From Rhodococcus sp. ABRD24 (GTDB taxonomy: Bacteria > Actinomycetota > Actinomycetes > Mycobacteriales > Mycobacteriaceae): a stretch of 64,000 nt of DNA. The translations under genes were made by a program, and so were the position numbers. The DNA lies in the NCBI RefSeq assembly GCF_004328705.1, contig NZ_CP035319.1, positions 4,898,001 to 4,962,000 of the forward strand, in the 5' to 3' direction. Within the stretch, counting starts at the first letter, position 1, and every line of letters starts with the position of its first letter. Below, one piece after another: positions 1-9,009 of the stretch. The notes under the pieces are model-generated. The model ran no database searches. It saw nothing but the letters and a program-made list of their open reading frames with translations, and was not told where the DNA came from.

Positions 1-7
1 CCCACAC

Positions 8-760
8 ATGAGCGGCCACTCCAAATGGGCCACCACCAAGCACAAGAAGGCTGTGATCGACGCCAAGCGCGGCAAAGCCTTCGCGAAGCTGGTCAAGAAT
101 ATCGAGGTGGCGGCTCGTATCGGTGGCGGCGATCCTACGGGCAACCCGACGCTGCACGACGCGATCCAGAAGGCCAAGAAGACCTCGGTCCCGAACGACA
201 ACATCGAGCGTGCGCGCAAGCGTGGTGCCGGCGAGGAAGCGGGCGGCGCGGACTGGCAGACCATCATGTACGAGGGTTACGGGCCCAATGGCGTCGCGGT
301 CTTGATCGAATGCCTCACCGACAACCGCAATCGTGCAGCCGGCGAGGTTCGCACCGCGATGACCCGCAACGGCGGCAACATGGCGGATCCGGGATCTGTC
401 TCGTACCTGTTCTCCCGCAAGGGCGTCGTGGTGCTCGAGAAGAACGGGCGAACCGAAGACGATCTGCTCGAGATCGTGCTCGAAGCGGGTGCCGAGGAGA
501 TCAATGATCTCGGTGAGGAGTTCGAGATCGTCTGCGAGGCAGGCGATCTGATCCCCGTGCGTACCGCGCTGGTCGAGGCGGGGGTGGACTACGAGTCCGC
601 CGATCCGGACTTCCGTGCCTCGGTCGAGGTTCCGGTCGATGTCGAGGGCGCGCGCAAGGTCTTCAAGCTCGTCGACGCCCTCGAGGAGTCCGACGACGTC
701 CAGAACGTCTACACCAACATCGATATCTCGGACGAGATCCTCGCGGAGCTCGACGCCTGA
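8..760 (+). CDS. yebC: YebC/PmpR family protein
   Basis: A 250-residue member of the widespread YebC/PmpR (TACO1-like) family, described as DNA-binding transcriptional regulators and, more recently, as factors helping ribosomes at difficult sequences. It begins with the family hallmark [14 protein letters not shown] and continues with the conserved [17 protein letters not shown] block near residues 80-100. Length is normal for the family and the ATG fits the conserved N-terminus. It lies directly upstream of ruvC, the arrangement common in many bacteria, but here a 95-bp gap with an SOS-type promoter separates it from ruvC, so the two are probably transcribed independently. The upstream region is outside the window. 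Confidence 0.96.
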   Translation: MSGHSKWATTKHKKAVIDAKRGKAFAKLVKNIEVAARIGGGDPTGNPTLHDAIQKAKKTSVPNDNIERARKRGAGEEAGGADWQTIMYEGYGPNGVAVLIECLTDNRNRAAGEVRTAMTRNGGNMADPGSVSYLFSRKGVVVLEKNGRTEDDLLEIVLEAGAEEINDLGEEFEIVCEAGDLIPVRTALVEAGVDYESADPDFRASVEVPVDVEGARKVFKLVDALEESDDVQNVYTNIDISDEILAELDA

Positions 761-813
761 TCGCGGCCCAGCCTCGGCTGCGTGTCGCTGCACCACTTGC
801 GCCCATCTCCCGC

Positions 814-834
814 TATGCTCGAACAGCTGTTCGG
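814..834 (+). promoter_or_regulatory. ruvC promoter -10 and LexA SOS box
   Basis: The sequence TCGAACAGCTGTTCGG at 819-834 matches the mycobacterial/actinobacterial SOS box TCGAAC-N4-GTTCGA at 11 of 12 fixed positions. It abuts a -10-like TATGCT at 814-819, so bound LexA would cover the transcription start of ruvC. DNA-damage induction of ruvC is known in mycobacteria; the site is read directly, the regulation is inferred. Confidence 0.82.
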
Positions 835-855
835 GTTATTGCGAGAGGTGGGCGC

Positions 856-1431
856 GTGCGTGTTCTGGGAGTCGACCCCGGTCTGACGCGGTGCGGGTTC
901 GGTGTCGTGGATTCCGGCCGCGGGCGCACAGTGACGCCGGTCGCGGTGGATGTCGTCCGGACGCCACCCGACATGGATCTCGCGTCGCGGCTGCTGGGCA
1001 TATCCGAGGCGGCAGACCGGTGGCTGGACGAATACCAGCCGACCGTCGTAGCCGTCGAGCGGGTGTTCTCGCAGCACAATGTGCGGACTGCGATGGGTAC
1101 CGCGCAGGCCGGTGGCGTCGTCGCGCTCGCCGCGGCCAAACGGGGGATTCCAGTGTGTTTCCACACTCCGAGTCAGGTCAAGGCTGCAGTCACGGGGAGT
1201 GGTAATGCCGACAAGAAGCAGGTGACCGGGATGGTCACCAAGATCCTCGGGCTGGCCGCCGCGCCCAAACCCGCCGATGCCGCCGATGCCCTTGCGCTCG
1301 CGATCTGCCATTGTTGGCGCGCACCGATGCTCGAGCGAATGGCTGTCGCGGAAGCCGCCGCGGCCGAGCAGAAGCGGCGATACGAGATACGGCTGAGGGA
1401 GATTGCGGCCGGAAAGGCGGGTGCACGGTGA
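856..1431 (+). CDS. ruvC: Holliday junction resolvase RuvC
   Basis: Endonuclease that cuts Holliday junctions by paired incisions during recombinational repair, working with the RuvAB branch-migration motor. The N-terminal [16 protein letters not shown] contains the first catalytic aspartate (D7) and AVERVF carries the catalytic glutamate (E68); the acidic [10 protein letters not shown] segment near residue 140 supplies the remaining metal ligands. At 191 residues it is of usual length. The GTG start gives the conserved N-terminus exactly. It overlaps ruvA by 4 bp, and an SOS box lies just upstream, so ruvCAB is probably one damage-inducible operon. Confidence 0.97.
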   Translation: MRVLGVDPGLTRCGFGVVDSGRGRTVTPVAVDVVRTPPDMDLASRLLGISEAADRWLDEYQPTVVAVERVFSQHNVRTAMGTAQAGGVVALAAAKRGIPVCFHTPSQVKAAVTGSGNADKKQVTGMVTKILGLAAAPKPADAADALALAICHCWRAPMLERMAVAEAAAAEQKRRYEIRLREIAAGKAGAR

Positions 1432-2030
1432 TCGCATCGGTGCGAGGCGAGGTTCTCGAGATCGGACTCGACCATGCGGTGATCGAGGCGGCGGGTGTCG
1501 GCTATCGCGTCAATGCCACCCCGGCGACACTCGCGACGCTTCATCGGGGGAACGATGCCCGGTTGGTCACTGCGATGATCGTGCGCGAAGACTCGATGAC
1601 GCTGTACGGCTTTGCCGACGCAGAGTCGCGCGATCTGTTCGGACTGTTGCAGACGGTATCTGGAGTGGGTCCGCGGCTGGCCATGGCGACCCTCGCGGTG
1701 CTCGAGCCGGAAGCGCTGCGTAAGGCGCTCGCGGAGGGAAATGTGACTGCGCTGACCCAGGTACCGGGGATCGGCAAGCGTGGTGCCGAGCGCATGGTCG
1801 TCGAGTTGCGCGACAAGGTGGAGTCGGTTCCCCTGGCGGCGGGTCTGCCGGGTGTGGTGGCGTCGCCGGCCGCAGTGGTGCGGGAGGATGTTGTCGGAGC
1901 GCTCACAGGACTCGGCTTCCCGATCAAGCAGGCCGAACAGGCGACCGATGCGGTGGTGGCTGCCGATCCTGCGGCCACGACTTCAGTGGTGCTGCGTTCC
2001 GCGTTGGCGCTGCTCGGTAAGAACCGATGA
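1428..2030 (+). CDS. ruvA: Holliday junction DNA helicase subunit RuvA
   Basis: Junction-specific DNA-binding subunit that loads RuvB hexamers on four-way junctions. The 200-residue product starts [28 protein letters not shown] (OB-fold domain), has helix-hairpin-helix segments around [13 protein letters not shown] and [19 protein letters not shown], and ends with the RuvB-contacting C-terminal three-helix domain. A longer reading frame is open upstream, but the GTG at 1428, overlapping the ruvC stop as GTGA, reproduces the family N-terminus and is the better start. The end overlaps ruvB by 4 bp. Confidence 0.96.
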   Translation: MIASVRGEVLEIGLDHAVIEAAGVGYRVNATPATLATLHRGNDARLVTAMIVREDSMTLYGFADAESRDLFGLLQTVSGVGPRLAMATLAVLEPEALRKALAEGNVTALTQVPGIGKRGAERMVVELRDKVESVPLAAGLPGVVASPAAVVREDVVGALTGLGFPIKQAEQATDAVVAADPAATTSVVLRSALALLGKNR

Positions 2031-3133
2031 TCGGCGAGCCGGACGAGGCCGGAGACGAGTCTGCGGTAACCGCGAACTTCGTTGGTTCCGACGGCGATAT
2101 CGAGGCCAGTCTGCGGCCGAGGAGCCTCGCCGATTTCGTTGGTCAACCACGCGTGCGTGAACAGCTCCAGCTGGTGCTCACCGGAGCGAAGTTGCGCGGC
2201 AGCACGCCGGACCATGTCCTGCTGTCCGGCCCGCCCGGACTCGGTAAGACGAGCATGGCGATGATCATCGCGACAGAGCTCGGCACGTCGCTTCGGCTGA
2301 CCTCGGGCCCTGCGCTCGAACGAGCCGGGGACCTCGCCGCGATGCTGAGCAATCTGGTCGAGGGCGATGTGCTTTTCATCGATGAGATCCATCGGATGGC
2401 ACGGCCGGCCGAAGAGATGCTCTACCTGGCGATGGAGGACTTCCGGGTCGATGTCGTCGTCGGTAAGGGGCCGGGCGCCACGTCGATTCCACTCGATGTC
2501 GCGCCCTTCACGTTGGTTGGTGCGACGACTCGCTCCGGGGCCCTGACCGGACCGTTGCGGGACCGATTCGGATTCACCGCGCACATGGACTTCTACGAAC
2601 CGGAAGAGCTGCAGCAGATTCTGCTCCGATCGGCGGGCATTCTCGGTGTCGAGCTCCGGGAGGACGCCGGTGCCGAGATCGCCGGGCGCTCGCGTGGCAC
2701 GCCACGCATTGCCAATCGCCTCCTGCGCCGCGTACGAGATTATGCAGAGGTCCGCGCCGACGGTGTGGTGACGCGGGACATCGCCAACGCGGCCCTGGCG
2801 GTGTACGACGTCGATGCTCTCGGGCTGGACCGCCTCGACCGTGCGGTGCTGGGCGCCCTCGTGCGTAGCTTCGGCGGCGGACCAGTGGGAGTCTCGACCC
2901 TCGCCGTCGCGGTGGGTGAGGAGCCCGCAACGGTCGAAGAGGTGTGCGAGCCGTTCCTGGTGCGCGCCGGCATGATTGCGCGCACGCCGCGAGGCCGTGT
3001 CGCGACAGCGGCGGCATGGGCGCAGCTCGGTCTGACGCCCCCACCTGACGCCGTCGCCGGCGGGATCGAGGTCCGGGCACGGGAGGCGATCGTGCCGTTA
3101 GATCCGGGCTTGTTCGCCGAGGACGAAATTTGA
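2027..3133 (+). CDS. ruvB: Holliday junction branch migration ATPase RuvB
   Basis: AAA+ motor that drives branch migration of Holliday junctions. Visible motifs are Walker [12 protein letters not shown] near residue 68, Walker [11 protein letters not shown], sensor [19 protein letters not shown], and the C-terminal winged-helix region around [13 protein letters not shown]. The 368-residue length is slightly longer than the E. coli protein because of an acidic N-terminal extension before the conserved [12 protein letters not shown]. The ATG overlaps the ruvA stop (ATGA), implying translational coupling. It closes the ruvCAB operon; the next gene, yajC, starts 127 bp downstream. Confidence 0.97.
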   Translation: MIGEPDEAGDESAVTANFVGSDGDIEASLRPRSLADFVGQPRVREQLQLVLTGAKLRGSTPDHVLLSGPPGLGKTSMAMIIATELGTSLRLTSGPALERAGDLAAMLSNLVEGDVLFIDEIHRMARPAEEMLYLAMEDFRVDVVVGKGPGATSIPLDVAPFTLVGATTRSGALTGPLRDRFGFTAHMDFYEPEELQQILLRSAGILGVELREDAGAEIAGRSRGTPRIANRLLRRVRDYAEVRADGVVTRDIANAALAVYDVDALGLDRLDRAVLGALVRSFGGGPVGVSTLAVAVGEEPATVEEVCEPFLVRAGMIARTPRGRVATAAAWAQLGLTPPPDAVAGGIEVRAREAIVPLDPGLFAEDEI

Positions 3134-3260
3134 CTCGGCGAGGATTGCCACGTCGATCGCTGAGCTAATGGCACACTGGGAGCAGCGCGGCACCGACCTG
3201 GCTCCGTGCGCGTAGCTCTGTGTAACGCTCTATGTGACCAACCCGAGGACTGACTTCCCG

Positions 3261-3611
3261 ATGGAATTCCTGTTTCCACTTCTGATTCTTGCTCTTCTCG
3301 TGCCGATGTTCCTCGGCATTCGGCGCCAGAAGAAAGAGGTGGCGAAGACCACCGCACTCCAGGACTCGCTGGCGGTCGGTGACCGCGTCATGACTACCGC
3401 GGGGCTGCATGCGACCGTCGCAAGTCTCGCAGAGACGACCGTCGATCTCGAGATTGCGCCCGGTGTCGTGACCACCTGGTCGCGCCTGGTCATCCGCGAG
3501 CACATCGTTGACGAAGAATCTGACGGTGCCGGTGCTGATGCCGAGGGTGATGTCGTCGACGGCACGGACGAGACCCCTGATGACACCCAGCGCCGTCTGA
3601 ACGGCGAGTAG
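3261..3611 (+). CDS. yajC: Sec translocase accessory subunit YajC
   Basis: Small single-pass membrane protein of the SecDF-YajC complex that assists Sec-dependent export. The product MEFLFPLLILALLVPMFLG has one N-terminal membrane helix, followed by RRQKKEVAKTTALQDSLAVGDRVMTTAGLHATV, the conserved YajC cytosolic core, and an acidic C-terminal tail. An in-frame GTG exists at 3234, but ATG 3261 has a GAGGA-type ribosome site at about the right distance and gives the usual N-terminus. It precedes secD and secF in the typical order. Confidence 0.92.
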   Translation: MEFLFPLLILALLVPMFLGIRRQKKEVAKTTALQDSLAVGDRVMTTAGLHATVASLAETTVDLEIAPGVVTTWSRLVIREHIVDEESDGAGADAEGDVVDGTDETPDDTQRRLNGE

Positions 3612-3700
3612 CGGCGCGAGTTCCCGCCCGCCGTATCACCGCTGGGTCATCACCCATACGTCATCACCTGATCCGCACGTACTGAGGAGACAGACAGATC

Positions 3701-5410
3701 GTGACACCTTCGACAGGATCGGTGCATCCGCTGCGCTCGCTCACCGTGTTCGCGGTGATCGTGGGCGTGCTGTATGCGTTGGTCTTCTTCACCGGAGACA
3801 AGTCCCCTACACCCGAGTTGGGGATCGACCTGCAAGGTGGGACACGAGTCACCCTCACCGCTAGGACTCCCGACGGCAGCACGCCGAGCCAGGAAAGCCT
3901 GCGACAGGCGCAGCAGATCATCGAGACACGTGTCAACGGCCTGGGTGTGTCCGGCTCCGAGGTCGTCATCGACGGCGACAACCTGGTCATCACGGTGCCC
4001 GGTGACGACAGCGCGCAGGCCCGTTCGCTGGGCCAGACCGCGCGTCTGTACATCCGTCCGGTGATCGGTTCGCAGGCCGCGGCCGCGCCGGGGGCGGCAC
4101 AGGCTCCCGTCGAGGCGCCGAGCACTCAGGCGCCGGTGCCGTCGGAACCTGCCGCGACACCTCAGGTGCAGGAGCGTCCGTTTCCGGCGCAAGACCCGTC
4201 TGAGCCCTCTCTGGTGCCCTCTCCGACGCCCACGCCGGAGCCTGCCGCGCCCGCGCCGTCGGGTGAGCCGGCTCCCGGCTCGCCCGAGGCCGCGGCCGCC
4301 GAGATTGCGAAGGCCAAGGCCACCCGTCAAAGCGAGGATCCCGCGGTTCAGCAACAGGCGATGGCCACGCTCGACTGTTCGGCGCCCGACCCGCTCCAGG
4401 GCAACGACGATCCGGCGCTGCCGCTGGTGGCGTGCTCCACTGACGGCACCACTGTCTACCTCCTGGCACCGACCATCATCGACGGGCAGGAGATCTCCGA
4501 CGCGTCGTCCGGATTCAACAGCCAGCAGTCTCGCCACGAGGTGAGCCTGAGCTTCAAGTCCAGCGGCAGCTCCACGTGGGCGCAGTTCACGTCGTCGAAC
4601 ATCGGCAAGCAGGCGGCGTTCACGCTGGACTCGCAGGTGGTCAGCGCACCGGTCGTGCAGGGCGCGACGCCGGTCGGAAGTTCGACGTCGATCACCGGCC
4701 AGTTCACCCAGACGCAGGCCCAGGAGCTCGCGAACACCCTCAAGTACGGCTCGCTGCCGCTGTCGTTCCAGGCGTCGGAGGCCGAGACGGTGTCCGCGAC
4801 CCTGGGGCTCGCCTCCCTCGAGGCCGGCCTGATCGCCGGCGCCGTCGGCCTGGTGCTGGTCCTCATCTACTGCCTCGTGTACTACCGGATGCTGGGTGTG
4901 CTGACCGCGCTGTCGCTGGTGTTGTCGGGAATCATGGTTTACGCGGTGATGGTGCTACTCGGCAGGTACATCGGCTTCACTCTGGACCTGGCGGGAATCG
5001 CCGGTCTGATCATCGGTATCGGTATGACCGCGGATTCGTTCGTGTTGTTCTTCGAGCGGATCAAGGACGAGATACGTGAAGGCCGAAGCTTCAGGTCTGC
5101 CGTGCCCCGCGGTTGGGCCCGTGCGCGCCGCACCATCCTGACCGGTAACGCGGTCAGTTTCATCGCCGCCGCCGTCCTGTATGTCCTCGCAGTCGGCCAG
5201 GTGCGCGGTTTCGCCTTCACTCTCGGCCTGTCGACGATCCTCAACGTGGTCGTGGTGTTCCTGGTGACGTGGCCGCTCGTCTACATGGCCTCGAAGTCCC
5301 GCTTCTGGGCGAAGCCCAGCGTCAACGGATTCGGTGCGGTCCAGCAGATCGCTCGGGAACGCAGGACCGTCGCCGCGTCGACCTCGGCATCGTCCGACAT
5401 GGAGGCATAA
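3701..5410 (+). CDS. secD: Protein translocase subunit SecD
   Basis: Membrane protein that, with SecF, uses the proton motive force to help complete export of proteins through SecYEG. The 569-residue product has an N-terminal membrane helix ([18 protein letters not shown]), the conserved [13 protein letters not shown] motif, a periplasmic region, and five C-terminal helices including the [26 protein letters not shown] motif. Between about residues 125 and 200 there is a long Pro/Ala-rich linker (many PxP and PAxP repeats) that interrupts the periplasmic domain, as seen in other mycolic actinobacteria. GTG start has GAGGAG about 12 bases upstream. secF follows after 4 bp. Confidence 0.96.
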   Translation: MTPSTGSVHPLRSLTVFAVIVGVLYALVFFTGDKSPTPELGIDLQGGTRVTLTARTPDGSTPSQESLRQAQQIIETRVNGLGVSGSEVVIDGDNLVITVPGDDSAQARSLGQTARLYIRPVIGSQAAAAPGAAQAPVEAPSTQAPVPSEPAATPQVQERPFPAQDPSEPSLVPSPTPTPEPAAPAPSGEPAPGSPEAAAAEIAKAKATRQSEDPAVQQQAMATLDCSAPDPLQGNDDPALPLVACSTDGTTVYLLAPTIIDGQEISDASSGFNSQQSRHEVSLSFKSSGSSTWAQFTSSNIGKQAAFTLDSQVVSAPVVQGATPVGSSTSITGQFTQTQAQELANTLKYGSLPLSFQASEAETVSATLGLASLEAGLIAGAVGLVLVLIYCLVYYRMLGVLTALSLVLSGIMVYAVMVLLGRYIGFTLDLAGIAGLIIGIGMTADSFVLFFERIKDEIREGRSFRSAVPRGWARARRTILTGNAVSFIAAAVLYVLAVGQVRGFAFTLGLSTILNVVVVFLVTWPLVYMASKSRFWAKPSVNGFGAVQQIARERRTVAASTSASSDMEA

Positions 5411-5414
5411 AGCA

Positions 5415-6602
5415 ATGAGCGAATCGAACACTTCCGCAGTCGACAAGGGTGCAGCTACCACGGACGCCGGTGTCAACCAGGCGCTGATGCCGCATCGCAG
5501 CTGGCTGCAGCGCCTGTACACGGGAACCGGAGGATTCGACATCATCGGCCGGCGGCGGTTCTGCTACCTGCTGACCGGTGCATTCGTGGTGCTGTCGCTG
5601 CTGAGCATGTTGGTGCGCGGCTTCAGCCTCGGAATCGAGTTCGAGGGCGGTACTCGAATCCAGTTCCCGGCTTCGGCGGGCGTCACTACCGAGCAGGTCG
5701 AGACGGTGTACTCGGACAGTCTCGGCTCCGCGCCGGTGTCGGTCCAGGCGGTCGGGTCGGGCGCCGGGTCGTCGATGGACATCCGTTCGGAGGCGCTCGA
5801 TCCCGGACAGGTCAGGACGCTGCAGAACGCACTGTTCGACACCTTCCATCCCGAGGACAGCAACGGCATACCTTCGATAAACGCGATCAGTGTCGCGAAC
5901 GTCAGCGAGACGTGGGGTGGTCAGATCACCGAGAAGGCGCTGATCGCGCTGTTGGTGTTCCTGGTCATCGTCAGTATCTACATCGCGATACGGTTCGAAC
6001 GGGACATGGCGGTGGCCGCGATCGTGTCGCTGTTCTTCGGCATCATCATTACGGCAGGCATCTACGCGCTCGTCGGATTCGAGGTCACACCGGCGACGGT
6101 GATCGGTCTGCTCACGATTCTCGGCTTCTCGCTGTACGACACGGTCGTGGTCTTCGACAAGGTCGATGAGAACACCCGGGGAATCCTGCACTTGAACCGG
6201 CGAACCTACGCCGAGCAGGCCAACCTGGCCGTCAACCAGACTCTGATGCGCTCGATCAACACCATGGTGATCTCGATCCTGCCGGTGGTGGCCCTGATGG
6301 TGGTCGCGGTGTGGTTGCTCGGTGTCGGCACCCTCAAGGACCTGGCGCTCGTGCAGCTCGTCGGCATCGTGGTCGGCGCGTATTCCTCGATCTTCACGGC
6401 GACACCGATGCTCGTCAGCATCAAGGAGCGCTGGGGGCCGGTGGCCGCGCACACCAAGAAGGTGTTGGCCAAGCGGGCAGCAGCGTCAGGGTCGAACGGC
6501 GGAGTTGGAGAGCTAGTGGAGGCGAGGACTCGGCCGTCCGCAGGCAAGGCACCGGCGCCGGGCGCCGCGCCGACCGGAAAGCGCAACAAGAAGAGGCACT
6601 GA
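5415..6602 (+). CDS. secF: Protein translocase subunit SecF
   Basis: Partner of SecD in the export-assisting SecDF complex. The 395-residue product has an N-terminal helix before the signature LGIEFEGGTRIQFP, a short periplasmic domain, and a C-terminal block of five helices with the family motif LLTILGFSLYDTVVVFDKVDEN. The tail after the last helix is Lys/Arg/Pro rich and cytosolic. ATG 5415, four bases after the secD stop and preceded by GGAGGCAT in the end of secD, is chosen over a longer upstream open frame that overlaps secD. It is followed one base later by the lipoprotein gene. Confidence 0.95.
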   Translation: MSESNTSAVDKGAATTDAGVNQALMPHRSWLQRLYTGTGGFDIIGRRRFCYLLTGAFVVLSLLSMLVRGFSLGIEFEGGTRIQFPASAGVTTEQVETVYSDSLGSAPVSVQAVGSGAGSSMDIRSEALDPGQVRTLQNALFDTFHPEDSNGIPSINAISVANVSETWGGQITEKALIALLVFLVIVSIYIAIRFERDMAVAAIVSLFFGIIITAGIYALVGFEVTPATVIGLLTILGFSLYDTVVVFDKVDENTRGILHLNRRTYAEQANLAVNQTLMRSINTMVISILPVVALMVVAVWLLGVGTLKDLALVQLVGIVVGAYSSIFTATPMLVSIKERWGPVAAHTKKVLAKRAAASGSNGGVGELVEARTRPSAGKAPAPGAAPTGKRNKKRH

Positions 6603-6603
6603 C

Positions 6604-8349
6604 ATGCCGGAAGCGAAGACGCCCCGCCGGAACCGCAGCCGTGCCGTCAGATCGCTCGTCGCCCTGACCGCCACGGCAGCGGTGGGTGCGACCGCAGCAT
6701 GCGGCAACAGTGCCGATCAGGTTCCGTCCCTCGGCTATGCGATCGACAACGTGGTCACCACGTACAACGGCAACACCGTTGACGGTGCGGCCACCGGCGC
6801 GGTGCAGGCGCTGGGCCGGGTGCTGACGGGTATGAGCTACACAGGACCGTCGGGCAGCCCCGTCGCGGACACCGATTTCGGGACCGCGAGTGTGCTGCCC
6901 GGCGATGTGTTCACCGTGCAATACCGTCTCAATCCTTCGGCGGTTTACTCGGACGGGGTGCCCGTATCCTGCGATGATCTGGTGCTGGCGTGGGCCGCGG
7001 GTAGTGGGCGTTTCACTCGTCCGGGTGACGGCGGGGCGCCCGTTTCGTTGTTCGCATCCGCCACGCGTGCCGGCTATGCCGACATCGACCGGGTCGACTG
7101 CCAGCCCGGGTCCAAGGACGCCACCGTGGTGTTCAAACCGGGGCGCGGATTCCTCGACTGGCGGTCGCTGTTCGGCGCCACCGAGGTCATGCCGGCACAT
7201 GTGGCTGCGCAGGCTGCGGGCGTGCCGGACCTGGTCGGCGCGGTCCGATCCGGCGACGGCGATGCGGTCGCCCGGATCGCGGACTTCTGGAACTCGGGCT
7301 GGAGTCTCACACCCGGGGAGCTCGATCTCGCGCGGTTCCCGTCGTCGGGTCCGTACCGGATCGACTCCTACACCGAGGACGATGGTCTGGTGCTCGTCGA
7401 GAACGAGCGCTGGTGGGGAAACAAGCCAGCCACTTCCCGGATTGTCGTGTGGCCCAAGGGTACTGACGTCCAGTCCCGCATCGCCGACGGCGATGTCGAG
7501 GTTGTCGACATCGGTGCAGGCTCGATCGGCGGGCTCGACCTCGGCGGCTTCGAGGTGACGGACGAGCCGTCGCGCAGCCTGGAGCAGCTCGTGTTGGCGA
7601 CCCGCGGCACACTCGGCTCCGTCGACGCCCGCCGTGCGCTCGCGCTGTGCCTGCCACGGCAGCAATTGTTCGACGAGCTGGGTCACCCGGGATTCGACCG
7701 ACCCGTCGGCCTCGGATCGGGTGTCGTCGATTCTCGGATGACGGCGCCGGACACCCTCTTCTATACGTCCGCGGTCGCCGCGGAAGGCGGGATCTACACC
7801 GACCCCGACATCCCCGGCGCCGTCGCTGCACGTGAACGCGCGGGACAACCGAACCTGACAGTGCGCGTCGGCTATCTCGGGCCGGATGACCGCCGGGCAC
7901 GGACCGTTCAGATGATCGCTGCGTCCTGCGCCCCGGCCGGCATCACGGTCGAGGACGCGAGCTCGCCGATTTTCTCCCCGACGGCACTCGGTGCCGGGCA
8001 GGTGGACGCGGTGCTCGCGGGAACGGCATCGGCGGCCGGTACCGCGGGCACGGCGGCGGAGACGGACGCCGCGTACGCGCTGCACTCGGGTAACGGCACC
8101 AATTTCGGGGGCTTTGCCAACGGCCGCCTCGACCGGATCATCGACCAGCTGGCGGTCGACGCGTCACTCTCGGCGCGGATGTCGCTGTCCGGAGAAGCAG
8201 AGGCGATCCTGTGGGACGACATGCCCACCGTGCCGCTGTTCGACCAGCCGCGGACGACGGCCCACACAAGCGGTATGCACGCAGTGGTGCCCAATCCGAC
8301 GAGGTCCGGTGCGGGATGGAACATGGACAGGTGGATACTGCTCAGGTGA
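6604..8349 (+). CDS. Family 5 extracellular solute-binding lipoprotein
   Basis: A 581-residue DppA/OppA-like ABC transporter substrate-binding protein. The N-terminus is a lysine/arginine-rich signal sequence with a hydrophobic stretch ending in a lipobox-like TAAC (Cys33), so it is probably lipid-anchored outside the membrane. The body shows family 5 features such as YRLNPSAVYSDGVPVSCDDLVLAW and the late WNMDRW. It sits between secF and apt without any permease or ATPase gene, matching the position of the conserved M. tuberculosis lipoprotein Rv2585c. The substrate is unknown; loss of transporter partners nearby suggests it uses a remote permease or has another envelope role. Confidence 0.85.
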   Translation: MPEAKTPRRNRSRAVRSLVALTATAAVGATAACGNSADQVPSLGYAIDNVVTTYNGNTVDGAATGAVQALGRVLTGMSYTGPSGSPVADTDFGTASVLPGDVFTVQYRLNPSAVYSDGVPVSCDDLVLAWAAGSGRFTRPGDGGAPVSLFASATRAGYADIDRVDCQPGSKDATVVFKPGRGFLDWRSLFGATEVMPAHVAAQAAGVPDLVGAVRSGDGDAVARIADFWNSGWSLTPGELDLARFPSSGPYRIDSYTEDDGLVLVENERWWGNKPATSRIVVWPKGTDVQSRIADGDVEVVDIGAGSIGGLDLGGFEVTDEPSRSLEQLVLATRGTLGSVDARRALALCLPRQQLFDELGHPGFDRPVGLGSGVVDSRMTAPDTLFYTSAVAAEGGIYTDPDIPGAVAARERAGQPNLTVRVGYLGPDDRRARTVQMIAASCAPAGITVEDASSPIFSPTALGAGQVDAVLAGTASAAGTAGTAAETDAAYALHSGNGTNFGGFANGRLDRIIDQLAVDASLSARMSLSGEAEAILWDDMPTVPLFDQPRTTAHTSGMHAVVPNPTRSGAGWNMDRWILLR

Positions 8350-8924
8350 TTTCGCGGATGGATACGCCAGGGGTGTCGACACCGGAGCTTGCTGCAGCGT
8401 TGGACAGGGCCGGTGAGGCCGTGTCCCGGCTAACCCGGTGGTGCGAGGATTTCCCGACGTCCGGTGTCCGGTTTGCCGACCTCACCCCGGTGTTCGCGGA
8501 CAGTGCGGGTTACCGGGCCGTCATCGATGGCCTGGCCGCGGCCGGGACCGGGGCTGACGTCGTCGCCGGCGTCGATGCCCGGGGATTTCTGCTCGGTGGC
8601 GGTGCGGCGCTCGAGTTGGGTTGCGGCGTTCTTGCGGTCCGCAAGGCCGGCAAGTTGCCGCCGCCGGTGCACTCGGAGAGCTACTCACTCGAGTACGGTG
8701 CCGCGACGTTGGAGATCCCGTGCGATGCGCCCGACCTCGCGGGCCGACGGGTCTTCGTGATCGACGATGTACTCGCGACCGGTGGGACACTGCTCGCGGC
8801 GGCAGATTTGCTGACTCGTGCCGGGGCTGAGGTCGTCGGTGTCGCCGTCGTGCTCGAGATCGAGGAGCTGGGCGGTCGCGCCCGGTTCGACCGGTACCCG
8901 CTGACATCGCTCGTGCGGGTCTGA
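8346..8924 (+). CDS. apt: Adenine phosphoribosyltransferase
   Basis: Salvage enzyme converting adenine and PRPP to AMP. The PRPP-binding motif VFVIDDVLATGGTLLAAADLL is clear near residues 135-155 and the N-terminal region has the Apt-type FPTSGVRFADLTPVFADSAGYRAVIDGL followed by GVDARGFLLGGGAAL. About 192 residues with the GTG at 8346, which overlaps the preceding stop as GTGA; an ATG at 8358 is an alternative and neither has a strong ribosome site. The secF-lipoprotein-apt-relA order is conserved in mycolic actinobacteria, linking purine salvage with (p)ppGpp metabolism. Confidence 0.92.
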   Translation: MISRMDTPGVSTPELAAALDRAGEAVSRLTRWCEDFPTSGVRFADLTPVFADSAGYRAVIDGLAAAGTGADVVAGVDARGFLLGGGAALELGCGVLAVRKAGKLPPPVHSESYSLEYGAATLEIPCDAPDLAGRRVFVIDDVLATGGTLLAAADLLTRAGAEVVGVAVVLEIEELGGRARFDRYPLTSLVRV

Positions 8925-8989
8925 GGACTAGAGTTGTGCCTGGTGGTGCTGCAGTGCCACCGGGTCCCGAGGGACCGCCCGCATCGCGG

Positions 8990-9009
8990 CGGCAGGAGGT
9001 GACGGCTTG
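8990..9009 (+). promoter_or_regulatory. relA ribosome-binding site with TTG start
   Basis: The sequence GCAGGAGGTGACGGCTTG spans a near-perfect anti-16S AGGAGGTGA followed 6-7 bases later by TTG 9007. The strong ribosome site decides the rare TTG start, since no ATG or GTG in frame lies at a suitable distance and the next codons (TQHLDR) lead into the protein. Confidence 0.7.
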
